From UMGS1322 sp900550765 (GTDB lineage Bacteria; Bacillota; Clostridia; Christensenellales; QALW01): a stretch of 64,000 nucleotides of DNA. Both the position numbers and the translations under genes were made by a program. Shown in pieces: positions 49,046 through 57,281 of the stretch (the stretch's first letter is position 1; each line of letters begins with the position of its first letter). Where the stretch lies: positions 146,202 to 210,201 of the forward strand of contig CAUDEY010000002.1 of NCBI GenBank assembly GCA_958448705.1, in the 5' to 3' direction. The notes beneath the pieces are model-generated. The model did not search any database and had not been told where the DNA came from. It worked only from the letters and a program-made list of their open reading frames with translations.

Positions 49046-50155
49046 TTCTGTTCCCTGTCCTTTTTGCCTAAATAGGCGCGGATAAACGGCTCCAGCTCGC
49101 CGTCCATTACCGCCTGAATATTCGAGGTCTCCACATTGGTGCGGTGATCCTTTACCATATTATACGGGTGGAACACATAAGAACGGATCTGGCTGCCCCA
49201 TTCGATTTTTTTGATATCGCCGCGCAGCTCCAGCTCTTTTTCCTCCCGTTCCCGCTCCCGCAGTTCAATCAACCTGGAGCGCAGCATGTTCATGGCCGTT
49301 TCCCGGTTCTGTATCTGAGAACGCTCCTGCTGGCACTGCACCACAATGCCGGTTGGCTTGTGAAGAATACGGATGGCCGATTCGGTCTTATTGATGTGCT
49401 GACCGCCTGCGCCGGTGGAGCGCCGCGTTTCAATCTCAATATCCTCAGGCGGAATCACAATCGCGCCCTCATCTTCAATTTCCGGCATGACCTCCAGTGC
49501 GGAAAAAGACGTATGCCGGCGGCTGTTAGCGTCAAAGGGTGAAATACGCACCAGGCGGTGCACACCCTTTTCGGCCTTCAAAAAGCCATAGGCGTTTTCG
49601 CCCACGGCGCGGAACGTCACACTCTTTACTCCGGCCTCGTCTCCGGCCAAATAATCCAAAATTTCCACCTGATAGCCGCTCTTTTCACAATACCGGCGGT
49701 ACATTCTGAAAAGCATGTCGGTCCAGTCCTGCGCCTCGGTGCCGCCTGCGCCGGCATGCAGGGTCAAAATGGCGTTGTTGGCGTCATATTCGCCGGTAAG
49801 CATGGTTTCCAGCTGAAGCCGTTCTACGCCCTCCTCCAGGGAGGAAAGCTCCTTTTCCACCTCGGCGGCCGTATCGGCGTCGTCCAGTTCCATCCCCAGC
49901 TCGATCATCGCCTCGATGTCCTCCAGGCGCTTTTCAAAATCCTCTAATTCCTTTACCTTGTGCTCCAGGTGTGAAAGCTCGCGGTTTTTAGCCTGTGCCT
50001 TTTCCGGATCGTTCCAAAATTCCGGCTCGGCCATTTCCTCATTCAGCTCTAAAATTCTTTCCTTCATCCCTGCCGGGTTAAAGGGACTCACCTGCCAATT
50101 TGATATTAGCGGCCGCCTGAGCCGCGCGCTGCTTGAATGAATCGAACTCTATCAA
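49042..50155 (-). CDS. prfB: Peptide chain release factor 2, with programmed +1 frameshift
   Basis: Release factor 2 ends translation at UGA and UAA. The 370-residue product is made from two frames. Twenty-five codons from a TTG at 50155 (LIEFDSFKQR..., AAGGAG 9 bases upstream) lead to CTT-TAA at 50083-50078, and a +1 shift continues as NPAGMKERILELNEE. The main frame has the anticodon-like SPF motif (RISPFDANSRRHTSF) and the catalytic GGQ in GAGGQHINKTESAI. A GGTGAG sequence 5' of the shift site can serve as the internal Shine-Dalgarno. An ATG three codons upstream is directly next to AAGGAG and so less suitable. Situated between secA and the unknown membrane protein. Confidence 0.93.
50077..50096 (-). 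promoter_or_regulatory. prfB autoregulatory frameshift site with in-frame UAA
   Basis: The minus strand reads GGTGAGTCCCTTTAAC: a Shine-Dalgarno-like GGTGAG, the slippery CTT, and the stop TAA. Slipping from CTT to TTT places AAC next. Almost all known sites use UGA here. Confidence 0.88.
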
Positions 50156-50195
50156 ATCTCTCATCTCCTTAAAGCCCTTATATAAGGGTATATTC

Positions 50196-52949
50196 TCATT
50201 TTGCCGCACCGCAGCAGTTTTTATACTTTTTCCCGCTGCCGCAGGGGCAGGGGTCATTCCGGCCCACCTTGGGCGCACTTACGACCTGCCCGGCTTTTTT
50301 CGGCCGCGCGGGTACATCCCCCGCTTTGCCCTCGCCGGTGATCTTCGGTGCCTTGGGCCGTGCCGTTACGGAGATCATCGCATTAAAGGAAAGCCGTACC
50401 GCGTCCTCCTGAATACAGCGGGTCATCTCCTCAAACATATCGTAGCTTTCCATCTTAAATTCCTGCAGCGGGTCCCTCTGCGCCATAGAGCGCAAAGAAA
50501 TCCCCTGCCGCAGCTGATCCATCGCGTCAATGTGGTCCATCCAGTGCCGGTCTACCGACTGCAAAAGCGCAAACCGTTCCACGTCCTTAATGCTCAAACC
50601 CGCTTCCGCAAGCTCTTTAGCCCGTTTCTCATAGCGCACGCGGGAAAGCTCCTGCAATTTTTCTATCATTGCTTCGCGGCCAAGCCCTTCCAATTCGGCT
50701 TTTTCCGTTTCCCGGGCAATGCAGATGCGCTTGAGTTCCTCCAAAAGGCCGCCGATATTCCACTCGTTTTTATCCGCGTCGGCCGTAAACTGATGTACCG
50801 TACGCTCAATGACCTTATCGGTCATATCCAGGATGGACTCGGAAACGTCTTCCCCCTCCAGCACCCGGCGGCGCTGGGAATAGATCAGTTCGCGCTGCTG
50901 ATTCATTACGTCATCGTACTGCAGAACGTTCTTTCGTATCGAGAAGTTGCGTCCTTCCACGCGCTTTTGCGCATTTTCAATCGCCCGGGAAAGCATCCCC
51001 GCCTCCACCATCGTTTCGCTGCCCATAGCACGGGAAGCAATCATCTGCATTTTATCTCCGCCGAACAGGCGCATCAAGTCATCCTCAAAAGAAATGAAGA
51101 AGCAGCTTACGCCGGGGTCGCCCTGGCGGCCGGAACGGCCGCGCAGCTGGTTATCGATACGCCGGCTTTCATGGCGCTCGGTACCTAAAATACAAAGGCC
51201 GCCTGCTTCCACTACCTTTATATGCTCTTCATCGGTCAGCTTTTTATATTCCGCAAGCAATCGATTATACTCCGCCCGCAGCGCAAGAATCTCCTCATCC
51301 TCCGTGCTTTGGCGGCCGGTGGCAAGGTCGATTTTATCCTCTTCATAGCCTCGACTTTTCAGCTGCCTGCGCGCCATAAAGTCCGGGTTGCCGCCAAGCA
51401 GAATATCCGTACCGCGGCCGGCCATGTTCGTGGCGATCGTCACGGCGCCCAAACGGCCTGCCTGCGCCACGATCTCCGCCTCCTTGGCATGATGCTTGGC
51501 ATTCAGCACCTCATGCTTAATGCCCCGGCGGCGCAGCATATCGCTGATTTTTTCGCTGATTTCCACCGAAACGGTTCCTACCAGCACCGGCTGGCCCGTC
51601 TCATGGCGGGAGATCACTTCCTCCACTACTGCATTGAATTTATCCTGCACGGTTTTATACAGCCGGTCATTGAGATCCTTGCGGATCATGGGCTTATTGG
51701 TGGGAACGCAAACAACGTCCAATCCGTAAATGCCCTGGAATTCCTCTTCCTCGGTCTTAGCGGTACCGGTCATGCCCGAAAGCTTTTTGTACATTCTGAA
51801 ATAATTCTGATAGGTAATGGTGGCAAGCGTCTGGTTTTCCTGCGCCACCTTCACGTTTTCCTTGGCTTCAATGGCCTGGTGCAGACCCTCGCTGTACCGC
51901 CTGCCCTCCAGAATACGGCCGGTAAATTCATCTACGATCTTGACCTGCCCGTCATCGGTAACTACATAGTCGCGGTCGCGCTTAAAGAGGAAGTTTGCTT
52001 TTAACGCCTGGTTGATAAAATGCGCCAGCTCCGTATTGGCCGGATCGGAGAGATCCTCGATGCCAAGCGCTTTTTCCACCTTGGAAACGCCCGGCTCGGT
52101 TAAAGACACCGTGCGCGCCTTTTCATCGATGGTAAAATCATATTTTAAGCGTTCCTGCTCATATTCCTCGTCCACAAGATCCAGCTTGCCCTGCTTTTCC
52201 TTTTCCGCAAGTCCGCGGAAGCCCTTGACGATGGCGTTGGCCTTTCCGTACATCTCCGAGGACTCCCCGCCCATGCCGGAGATAATCAGCGGTGTTCTGG
52301 CCTCATCGATCAAAATGCTGTCCACCTCGTCTACGATCGCAAAGTTCAGCTTGCGCTGGGAACGGTCGCTGCCGCGCACGGCCATATTGTCGCGCAGGTA
52401 GTCAAACCCGAATTCACTGTTGGTGCCGTAGGTAATATCGGCCCGATAGGCCGCCTGCCGGTCCTCACGGCTCATGCCGTTATAGATATTGCCCACCGTC
52501 ATGCCTAAAAAGCCAAAGAGCTTGCTCATCATTTCGGACTGATAGCCCGCCAGATATTCGTTTACAGTAACGATGTGCACGCCTTCGCCGGCCAAAGCAT
52601 TTAAGTAAGCCGGCAGCGTAGCGGTAAGCGTTTTTCCTTCCCCGGTGCGCATTTCGGCGATCCGCCCCTGATGCAGCACCACGGCGCCGATCAGCTGTAC
52701 ATGGAACGGCCGCAGGCCCAAAACCCGCCAGGCAGCCTCCCGGGCGACGGCAAAAGCCTCGGGCAGAAGATCATCCAGCGTTTCCTTGCCGCTTTGCAGC
52801 CGGCCGCGGAACTCGTCGGTCTTGGCGCGCAGCGCATCGTCGCCCATGCCCTTCATGTATTCCTCCAGCGCTTCGATCTTCCGCACGATTTTTTCAATTT
52901 TTTTCAGCTGCTGGGCAGTATTATCTCCAAAAATGCCTAAAAACCCCAT
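50196..52949 (-). CDS. secA: Preprotein translocase ATPase SecA
   Basis: The 917-residue motor has all SecA domains: NBD1 with Walker A MRTGEGKTLTA and DEVDSILIDEA, the preprotein cross-linking domain, NBD2 with GRGTDILLGG and GRSGRQGDPG, the helical scaffold/wing, and the C-terminal zinc-binding tail CPCGSGKKYKNCCG. It drives secretion through SecYEG. The gene starts 11 bases after the metK stop region and ends 40 bases before prfB, so it is the second gene of the metK-tatD operon. VNEYLA replaces the common VNDYLA, a conservative change. Confidence 0.98.
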   Translation of the reverse strand: MGFLGIFGDNTAQQLKKIEKIVRKIEALEEYMKGMGDDALRAKTDEFRGRLQSGKETLDDLLPEAFAVAREAAWRVLGLRPFHVQLIGAVVLHQGRIAEMRTGEGKTLTATLPAYLNALAGEGVHIVTVNEYLAGYQSEMMSKLFGFLGMTVGNIYNGMSREDRQAAYRADITYGTNSEFGFDYLRDNMAVRGSDRSQRKLNFAIVDEVDSILIDEARTPLIISGMGGESSEMYGKANAIVKGFRGLAEKEKQGKLDLVDEEYEQERLKYDFTIDEKARTVSLTEPGVSKVEKALGIEDLSDPANTELAHFINQALKANFLFKRDRDYVVTDDGQVKIVDEFTGRILEGRRYSEGLHQAIEAKENVKVAQENQTLATITYQNYFRMYKKLSGMTGTAKTEEEEFQGIYGLDVVCVPTNKPMIRKDLNDRLYKTVQDKFNAVVEEVISRHETGQPVLVGTVSVEISEKISDMLRRRGIKHEVLNAKHHAKEAEIVAQAGRLGAVTIATNMAGRGTDILLGGNPDFMARRQLKSRGYEEDKIDLATGRQSTEDEEILALRAEYNRLLAEYKKLTDEEHIKVVEAGGLCILGTERHESRRIDNQLRGRSGRQGDPGVSCFFISFEDDLMRLFGGDKMQMIASRAMGSETMVEAGMLSRAIENAQKRVEGRNFSIRKNVLQYDDVMNQQRELIYSQRRRVLEGEDVSESILDMTDKVIERTVHQFTADADKNEWNIGGLLEELKRICIARETEKAELEGLGREAMIEKLQELSRVRYEKRAKELAEAGLSIKDVERFALLQSVDRHWMDHIDAMDQLRQGISLRSMAQRDPLQEFKMESYDMFEEMTRCIQEDAVRLSFNAMISVTARPKAPKITGEGKAGDVPARPKKAGQVVSAPKVGRNDPCPCGSGKKYKNCCGAAK

Positions 52950-52959
52950 ATTCTTCTCC

Positions 52960-54144
52960 TTACATCCCCAAATAATCTTTTATGCTCTGCGCCATATCGG
53001 TATTCTCCCATTTTACACCCAGTTCTTCGCGGCCCATATGTCCGTAAGCCGCCAGTTGGCGGTAGATTGGCCGGCGAAGCTCCAGCTTTTCAATAATAGC
53101 GTCGGGACGCATGTCAAACAAAGCGTTTACCGCATCGGCAAGTCTCTCTTCCGCCACTTTAGCGGTACCGAAGGTTTCAATCAATACGGAGACCGGACGC
53201 GCCACGCCGATGGCATAAGCCAGCTGCACCTCACACTTCTCCGCCGCACCGGAGGCCACGATATTTTTGGCGATATACCGGGCAAAATAGGCCGCGCTGC
53301 GGTCCACCTTCGTCGGATCCTTTCCGGAAAACGCACCGCCGCCGTGACGGGAATAGCCGCCGTAAGTATCCACAATAAGCTTACGTCCCGTCAGGCCGCT
53401 GTCCCCCTGAGGGCCGCCGATGACAAAACGGCCGGTGGGATTGATAAAGAATTTTGTATTTTCATCCATCATCTGTGCGGGAATGATCGGTTTTATGACC
53501 TGCTCGATAATATCGCGGCGGATCTGCTCCATTTCCACCTCGGGCGCATGCTGCGAGGATACAACGATTGCATCTACCCGCACGGGCACGCCGTTATCGT
53601 ATTCCACCGTCACCTGTGTTTTCCCGTCGGGGCGAAGATATCCCAGAATCCCCTCCTTGCGCACTTTGGTCAGCTGCTTGGCAAGCTGATGCGCCAAGGA
53701 GATCGGCAGCGGCATCAATTCCTTGGTTTCGTTGCAGGCATAACCGAAAATAATGCCCTGATCTCCCGCGCCGGTGGAAAATTTCGCGTCACGCTCGCCG
53801 TTCTTCTGCTCCAGCGCCCGGCTTACGCCCATGGAAATATCCGGCGATTGCTTGTCCAGTGCGGTAATCACGCCGCAGGTATGGCCGTCAAAGCCGTATT
53901 TGGCCCGGTCGTAACCGATATCCAGCACTACCTGGCGTGCGATCTGCTGGATATCCGGCTGAGCCGTTGTCGTAATTTCGCCCATGATAAGAATCAGTCC
54001 CGTGGTGCAGCAGACCTCACAGGCCACGCGTGCATAGGGGTCTTCTTTAAAAATCGTATCAAGAATCGCGTCAGAGATCTGATCGCAGATCTTATCCGGA
54101 TGTCCCTCGGTAACAGATTCCGATGTAAAAAAATGCTTTGCCAT
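52960..54144 (-). CDS. metK: S-adenosylmethionine synthetase
   Basis: The 394-residue enzyme makes S-adenosylmethionine from methionine and ATP. Signatures are FTSESVTEGHPDKICDQISD, GEITTTA, GAGDQGIIFGYA, GGPQGDSGLTGRKLIVDTYGG (in part: GDSGLTGRKL) and GGGAFSGKDPTKVDRSAAY (in part: GGGAFSGKD). The ATG at 54144 has GGAGGAT upstream; an earlier in-frame Met lacks it. Driven by a TTGCTT-17-TATAAT promoter. I find no SAM riboswitch signature in the 60-base leader. Confidence 0.98.
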   Translation of the reverse strand: MAKHFFTSESVTEGHPDKICDQISDAILDTIFKEDPYARVACEVCCTTGLILIMGEITTTAQPDIQQIARQVVLDIGYDRAKYGFDGHTCGVITALDKQSPDISMGVSRALEQKNGERDAKFSTGAGDQGIIFGYACNETKELMPLPISLAHQLAKQLTKVRKEGILGYLRPDGKTQVTVEYDNGVPVRVDAIVVSSQHAPEVEMEQIRRDIIEQVIKPIIPAQMMDENTKFFINPTGRFVIGGPQGDSGLTGRKLIVDTYGGYSRHGGGAFSGKDPTKVDRSAAYFARYIAKNIVASGAAEKCEVQLAYAIGVARPVSVLIETFGTAKVAEERLADAVNALFDMRPDAIIEKLELRRPIYRQLAAYGHMGREELGVKWENTDMAQSIKDYLGM

Positions 54145-54200
54145 AATAATCCTCCGCTCTGCAAACAAGCTATGTTCCATAAATTTTTATATTCTGTTAC

Positions 54201-54229
54201 ATTATACAACAAAGCCTTTGAAAAAGCAA
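54201..54229 (-). promoter_or_regulatory. Promoter of the metK-secA-prfB-tsaD-metG-tatD operon
   Basis: On the minus strand TTGCTT (54224-54229) and TATAAT (54201-54206) are spaced by 17 bases. It lies about 55 bases before the metK start. Confidence 0.78.
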
Positions 54230-54381
54230 GCAGACCGCAGTTTTTCTTTATAAAACCGGAAATACCGTCCGTTTTTGGAACACAAGCAAAAAAAGCAAGA
54301 AAAATTACTGATTTTTCCTTTGATATTTTTTGCTGCTGCGGAAAAAATAAAAACAGAATAAAAAAGGAAAGGATGTTTTAT

Positions 54382-54699
54382 ATGGTAAACAACCGTTTAT
54401 ATATCGCGCTTACCTGCGCACTTTTAGCTTTTGCCTGCATCGGATTAATGCTTACCTCTTCCGCTTCGCCCGCTTATGCGCCCGCCCAGCAGAACTGGGA
54501 AGAGCTGCCGCAAGAAAAAAAGGACACGCTTTTAACAATTTTGGAAGATAAGCTCGCCGCCGAGCGCCAGCTGATCGAAAAATCCGTCGAATATGGAATT
54601 CTTCCTCAGGAAAAGGCCGAAAAAATTCTGGAAAGACTCACCGAAAGGTTTGAAAACGCAAAAACCGAGGGCATCTTTCCTAAAAAAGAACACCGTTAA
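54382..54699 (+). CDS. DUF2680 exported protein
   Basis: The 105-residue precursor has an N-terminal hydrophobic segment (residues 7-27) that can act as a signal peptide (ASPAYA region). The C-terminal 65 residues match the DUF2680/YckD family: a helix with QLIEKSVEYGILPQEKAEKILERLTERFE. Proteins of this family are small and exported, with no known activity. The start is the ATG at 54382 with AAAGGAAAGG 9 bases upstream; an ATG at 54373 is too close to that signal. Reading further upstream gives a long open frame antisense to metK, which is not a gene. Confidence 0.8.
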   Translation: MVNNRLYIALTCALLAFACIGLMLTSSASPAYAPAQQNWEELPQEKKDTLLTILEDKLAAERQLIEKSVEYGILPQEKAEKILERLTERFENAKTEGIFPKKEHR

Positions 54700-54726
54700 A
54701 AAAACGGACGTCCGCCGAGCGTACAA

Positions 54727-54758
54727 AAAACAGGAGACGTACAGCATCTCCTGTTTTT
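54727..54758. terminator. Terminator between convergent DUF2680 and AraC genes
   Basis: AAACAGGAGA and TCTCCTGTTT form a stem around CGTACAGCA with a T-run on the right and an A-run on the left, so it can act on both strands. Confidence 0.88.
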
Positions 54759-54779
54759 CCTGTTTAAAAAGCAAAAATT

Positions 54780-55580
54780 CTATTTTCCGCGGTAAGACGA
54801 AGGCGCTACACCGAAATACTTTTTAAACAACCGGCTGAAATACAGGGCGTCCTCAAAGCCCGTCAGCTGGGCGATTTGGGCAATGCTTAAATCAGAATCC
54901 TGCAAATAGCCCCGTGCCTGCTCCAGCCGCATTTTTAAGAAATATTGATGCGGTGAAACCCCCATTATCTGCCTGAAAAGATGTGAAAACCGGCTCTCGC
55001 TCATCGCGCAAAGGGAGGCACACTCCGCCACAGTGCATTTTTGCAGCGTTTCCATGCGCCGCAAGGCCGGAAGCAGTATATCGATCCCCCTTGCAGAAGG
55101 CTGTTCCCTGTTTTGCTGCGCCAGGAGGTGCAGAAAATGCAAAAGCGCACCGTTGGCCTCAAAGCCCCCCTGCTTTGCCTTTTCCGCAATTCCCCGCAGC
55201 CGGGTCTCCTCACAATAAAACTGCTTGGAATAAACGCCGCCGCCAAGCCCCAATCCGTCTAAAATTTCCGGGACCGTCCGGCCTGTAAAATGCACCCAAA
55301 AGGTTATCGTTTCCACCCCCTCGGGAAAGGTATATCTCTGCGGCATTCCCGGCGGATACAAAATAAAATTTCCCGGCAAAAGCGAAGCTTCTTTTCCCGC
55401 ATAAACCGCGGTAAGACCTCCCTTTACAATATATAAAATATGAAAATCCACCCGTCCCTCCTGCCGAAGGATCGTAAAGTGCTGTTTGTGGCTGAATTGC
55501 ATCCCGCAGCTGTTGATATGAAAGTATTCTTCGGAAGGAAAATTCGTTAAATTCACATCGGTGTATACGTTTTTTTCCAT
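54780..55580 (-). CDS. AraC family transcriptional regulator
   Basis: The 266-residue protein has a cupin sugar-sensing domain (about residues 20-110, VDFHILYIVKGGLTAVYAGKEASLLPGNFILYPPG in part) and two C-terminal helix-turn-helix units (TVAECASLCAMSESRFSHLFRQIMG; IAQIAQLTGFEDALYFSRLFKKYFGVAPSSYR in part). It is divergent from a GH4 glycosidase gene 135 bases away and probably activates it in response to the sugar. AGAGGTG precedes the ATG. The intergenic gap has a TATAAT (55688-55693) for the glycosidase but no matching -35, as expected for an AraC-activated promoter. Confidence 0.93.
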   Translation of the reverse strand: MEKNVYTDVNLTNFPSEEYFHINSCGMQFSHKQHFTILRQEGRVDFHILYIVKGGLTAVYAGKEASLLPGNFILYPPGMPQRYTFPEGVETITFWVHFTGRTVPEILDGLGLGGGVYSKQFYCEETRLRGIAEKAKQGGFEANGALLHFLHLLAQQNREQPSARGIDILLPALRRMETLQKCTVAECASLCAMSESRFSHLFRQIMGVSPHQYFLKMRLEQARGYLQDSDLSIAQIAQLTGFEDALYFSRLFKKYFGVAPSSYRGK

Positions 55581-55687
55581 AAGCTCACCTCTGATTTTTA
55601 AGATATCACGAGAAGATAAACTTTGTCAATAGCAGAAAAATCCATAAAAACAGCGGGATTTCCTATTTTGCTTTCGCCGGCAGGCAG

Positions 55688-55693
55688 TATAAT
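55688..55693 (+). promoter_or_regulatory. -10 element of the GH4 gene
   Basis: A perfect TATAAT lies 22 bases before the start codon. No consensus -35 at the right distance is visible; an AraC-type activator would be needed. Confidence 0.5.
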
Positions 55694-55715
55694 AGAAAAA
55701 AAGGAGGCAACCGCT

Positions 55716-57029
55716 ATGAAAAAATTTGCTTTGATCGGCGCAGGCAGCCTGCAGTTCACCACCAGCTGCGTGCGGGATCTGCTGACGTTTCCCGCTTTTG
55801 AAGAATGTGAAATCCGCCTGATGGACATTAACAAGGCGCACCTGGACTATATTACAAAGATCTGTGAAAAAATTACCCAAACCATGCAGCGTCCCCGATG
55901 CCGAATCGTTCCCACCATGGACCGCATACAAGCGCTGAAAGGCGCCGACGGAGTTCTGTGCACCGTATTCAACGGCGATATCGATATTTGGAGATATGAT
56001 ATCGAAATCCCTAAAAAATACGGTGTGGATATCAATGTAGGCGATACCCGCAGCGTTTCGGGCATTTTCCGGGCCCTGCGCAATATCCCGCTGATGCTGG
56101 AGATCTGCCGGGATATTGAAGAATATTGTCCCCGTGCAGTTTTTTTGAATTATACCAATCCTATGGCTATGCTCTGCGGCGCAATGCAAAAACACAGCAA
56201 CGTGGAAGTAACGGGGCTGTGCCACAGTGTGCAGGGAACGATACGGATGCTCTGCGAGTGGCTGAACGTACCGGAGCAGGAAGTAGTATATCACTGCATG
56301 GGCGTAAATCACCAGGCGTTTTACACAAAACTGGAGCATAACGGAGAGGATCTGTATCCCCGCCTGCGAAAGCTTTTAGAGAACGAAACGTACTACAACA
56401 AGGAACAGGTACGCAACGAAATGTTTTTAAAGCTGGGATATTATGTTACCGAATCCAGCGGCCATAATTCCGAATACAACCAATGGTTCCGCAAGCGCCC
56501 GGATCTGATTGAAAAATACTGCACCCATTCCACCTGCTGGAATCCGGGAGAATATGCATATTCCCTCCATCTGCGGCTGGAACGCCAGAAAAACTGGGAA
56601 AAGCAGTATCAGGATTTTCTGGCCAAGGATGTTGATCCCAACAAAAGCCCGGAATATGCGGCGGATATTTTCAATTCCCGCTTAGGCGACGGCAAGCCCT
56701 TTGTCTTTAACGGCAATGTGCTCAATAACGGCTCCATTCCCAACCTGCCGGCGGACGCCTGTGTAGAAATCCCCGTAGTTTCGGATTATATGGGCTTTAA
56801 GCCAACGGTAGCCGGTCCCCTGCCGGCCCATTTGGCCATACTGGTAAATACAACGGCGCGCATTGAAAGCCTGACGGTAGAAGCGGCCATGAAAAAAAGC
56901 CGGGAGATGGTCTATCAGGCCGTATATATGGACCCGCTGTCCTCAGCAGTGTGCAGCCTGGAAGAAATCCGCCGCATGGTTGATGAACTCTTTGAGGCCA
57001 ACCGCGCATTTTTAGGGGATTATACATAA
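55716..57029 (+). CDS. GH4 family alpha-galactosidase/6-phospho-glycosidase-like enzyme
   Basis: The 437-residue enzyme belongs to glycoside hydrolase family 4, which uses NAD+ and a divalent metal for an oxidation-elimination mechanism. The N-terminal Rossmann motif is LIGAGSLQFTTSCVRDLL. The metal and catalytic residues are in LNYTNPMAM, CHSVQGT (Cys-His ligands) and GVNHQAFY (His). The sequence CHSVQGT is like MelA-type alpha-galactosidases rather than phospho-beta-glucosidases, but the sugar should be tested. AAGGAGG precedes the ATG at 55716; the frame extends upstream without a site. It is followed by a terminator. Confidence 0.92.
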   Translation: MKKFALIGAGSLQFTTSCVRDLLTFPAFEECEIRLMDINKAHLDYITKICEKITQTMQRPRCRIVPTMDRIQALKGADGVLCTVFNGDIDIWRYDIEIPKKYGVDINVGDTRSVSGIFRALRNIPLMLEICRDIEEYCPRAVFLNYTNPMAMLCGAMQKHSNVEVTGLCHSVQGTIRMLCEWLNVPEQEVVYHCMGVNHQAFYTKLEHNGEDLYPRLRKLLENETYYNKEQVRNEMFLKLGYYVTESSGHNSEYNQWFRKRPDLIEKYCTHSTCWNPGEYAYSLHLRLERQKNWEKQYQDFLAKDVDPNKSPEYAADIFNSRLGDGKPFVFNGNVLNNGSIPNLPADACVEIPVVSDYMGFKPTVAGPLPAHLAILVNTTARIESLTVEAAMKKSREMVYQAVYMDPLSSAVCSLEEIRRMVDELFEANRAFLGDYT

Positions 57030-57055
57030 CCTCGCACCACGGAATACCCTACCGT

Positions 57056-57092
57056 TTCAGCCGAAAGCAGTCCTTCGCTTCCGGCTGTTTTT
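57056..57092 (+). terminator. Terminator after the GH4 gene
   Basis: CAGCCGAAAGC and GCTTCCGGCTG form a stem (one mismatch) around AGTCCTTC, followed by five T residues. Confidence 0.85.
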
Positions 57093-57118
57093 ATCTGCAC
57101 CCCAGGCCGACGTTTTTG

Positions 57119-57146
57119 TTGACAAATCCTTGTGAATGGATATAAT
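57119..57146 (+). promoter_or_regulatory. Promoter of metY-metA
   Basis: TTGACA (57119-57124) and TATAAT (57141-57146) are perfect hexamers with a 16-base spacer. Confidence 0.88.
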
Positions 57147-57152
57147 AAAAAT

Positions 57153-57281
57153 ACACTGCGGAAAAACCGCAAAAAACAGAACAAGCCGGGGTGTTTTCCG
57201 GCGCTTTTATCAAAAGCTGTTTTGAACAGCCTGCCGCAAGGGTTTGCTTTGCGACGGGCATTATTTTTAGGAGGATGAAAT
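57153..57281 (+). promoter_or_regulatory. Structured 130-base leader of metY-metA
   Basis: The leader contains GCGGAAAAACCGC, GCCGG/CCGGC followed by GCTTTTAT (57185-57213), GCTGTT/AACAGC (57218-57232), and GCCTGCCGCAA/TTGCGACGGGC just before the Shine-Dalgarno (57231-57262). I recognise neither a SAM-I core nor a T-box. The second hairpin plus T-run could be a weak attenuator. Methionine-dependent control is plausible but unproven. Confidence 0.45.

Noticed and set aside
50133..51188. 351-codon plus-strand frame across the end of secA
   Set aside because: Antisense shadow of secA with no support.
52786..54699. Long 637-codon plus-strand frame spanning metK and the end of secA
   Set aside because: It is antisense to two certain genes, its residues show no protein-like pattern, and only its last 105 codons (from 54382) are a real gene, with its own Shine-Dalgarno.
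57147..57281. SAM-I riboswitch or T-box in the metY leader
   Set aside because: The conserved cores of both are absent; GGGGTGTTTTCCGGC only superficially resembles a T-box.
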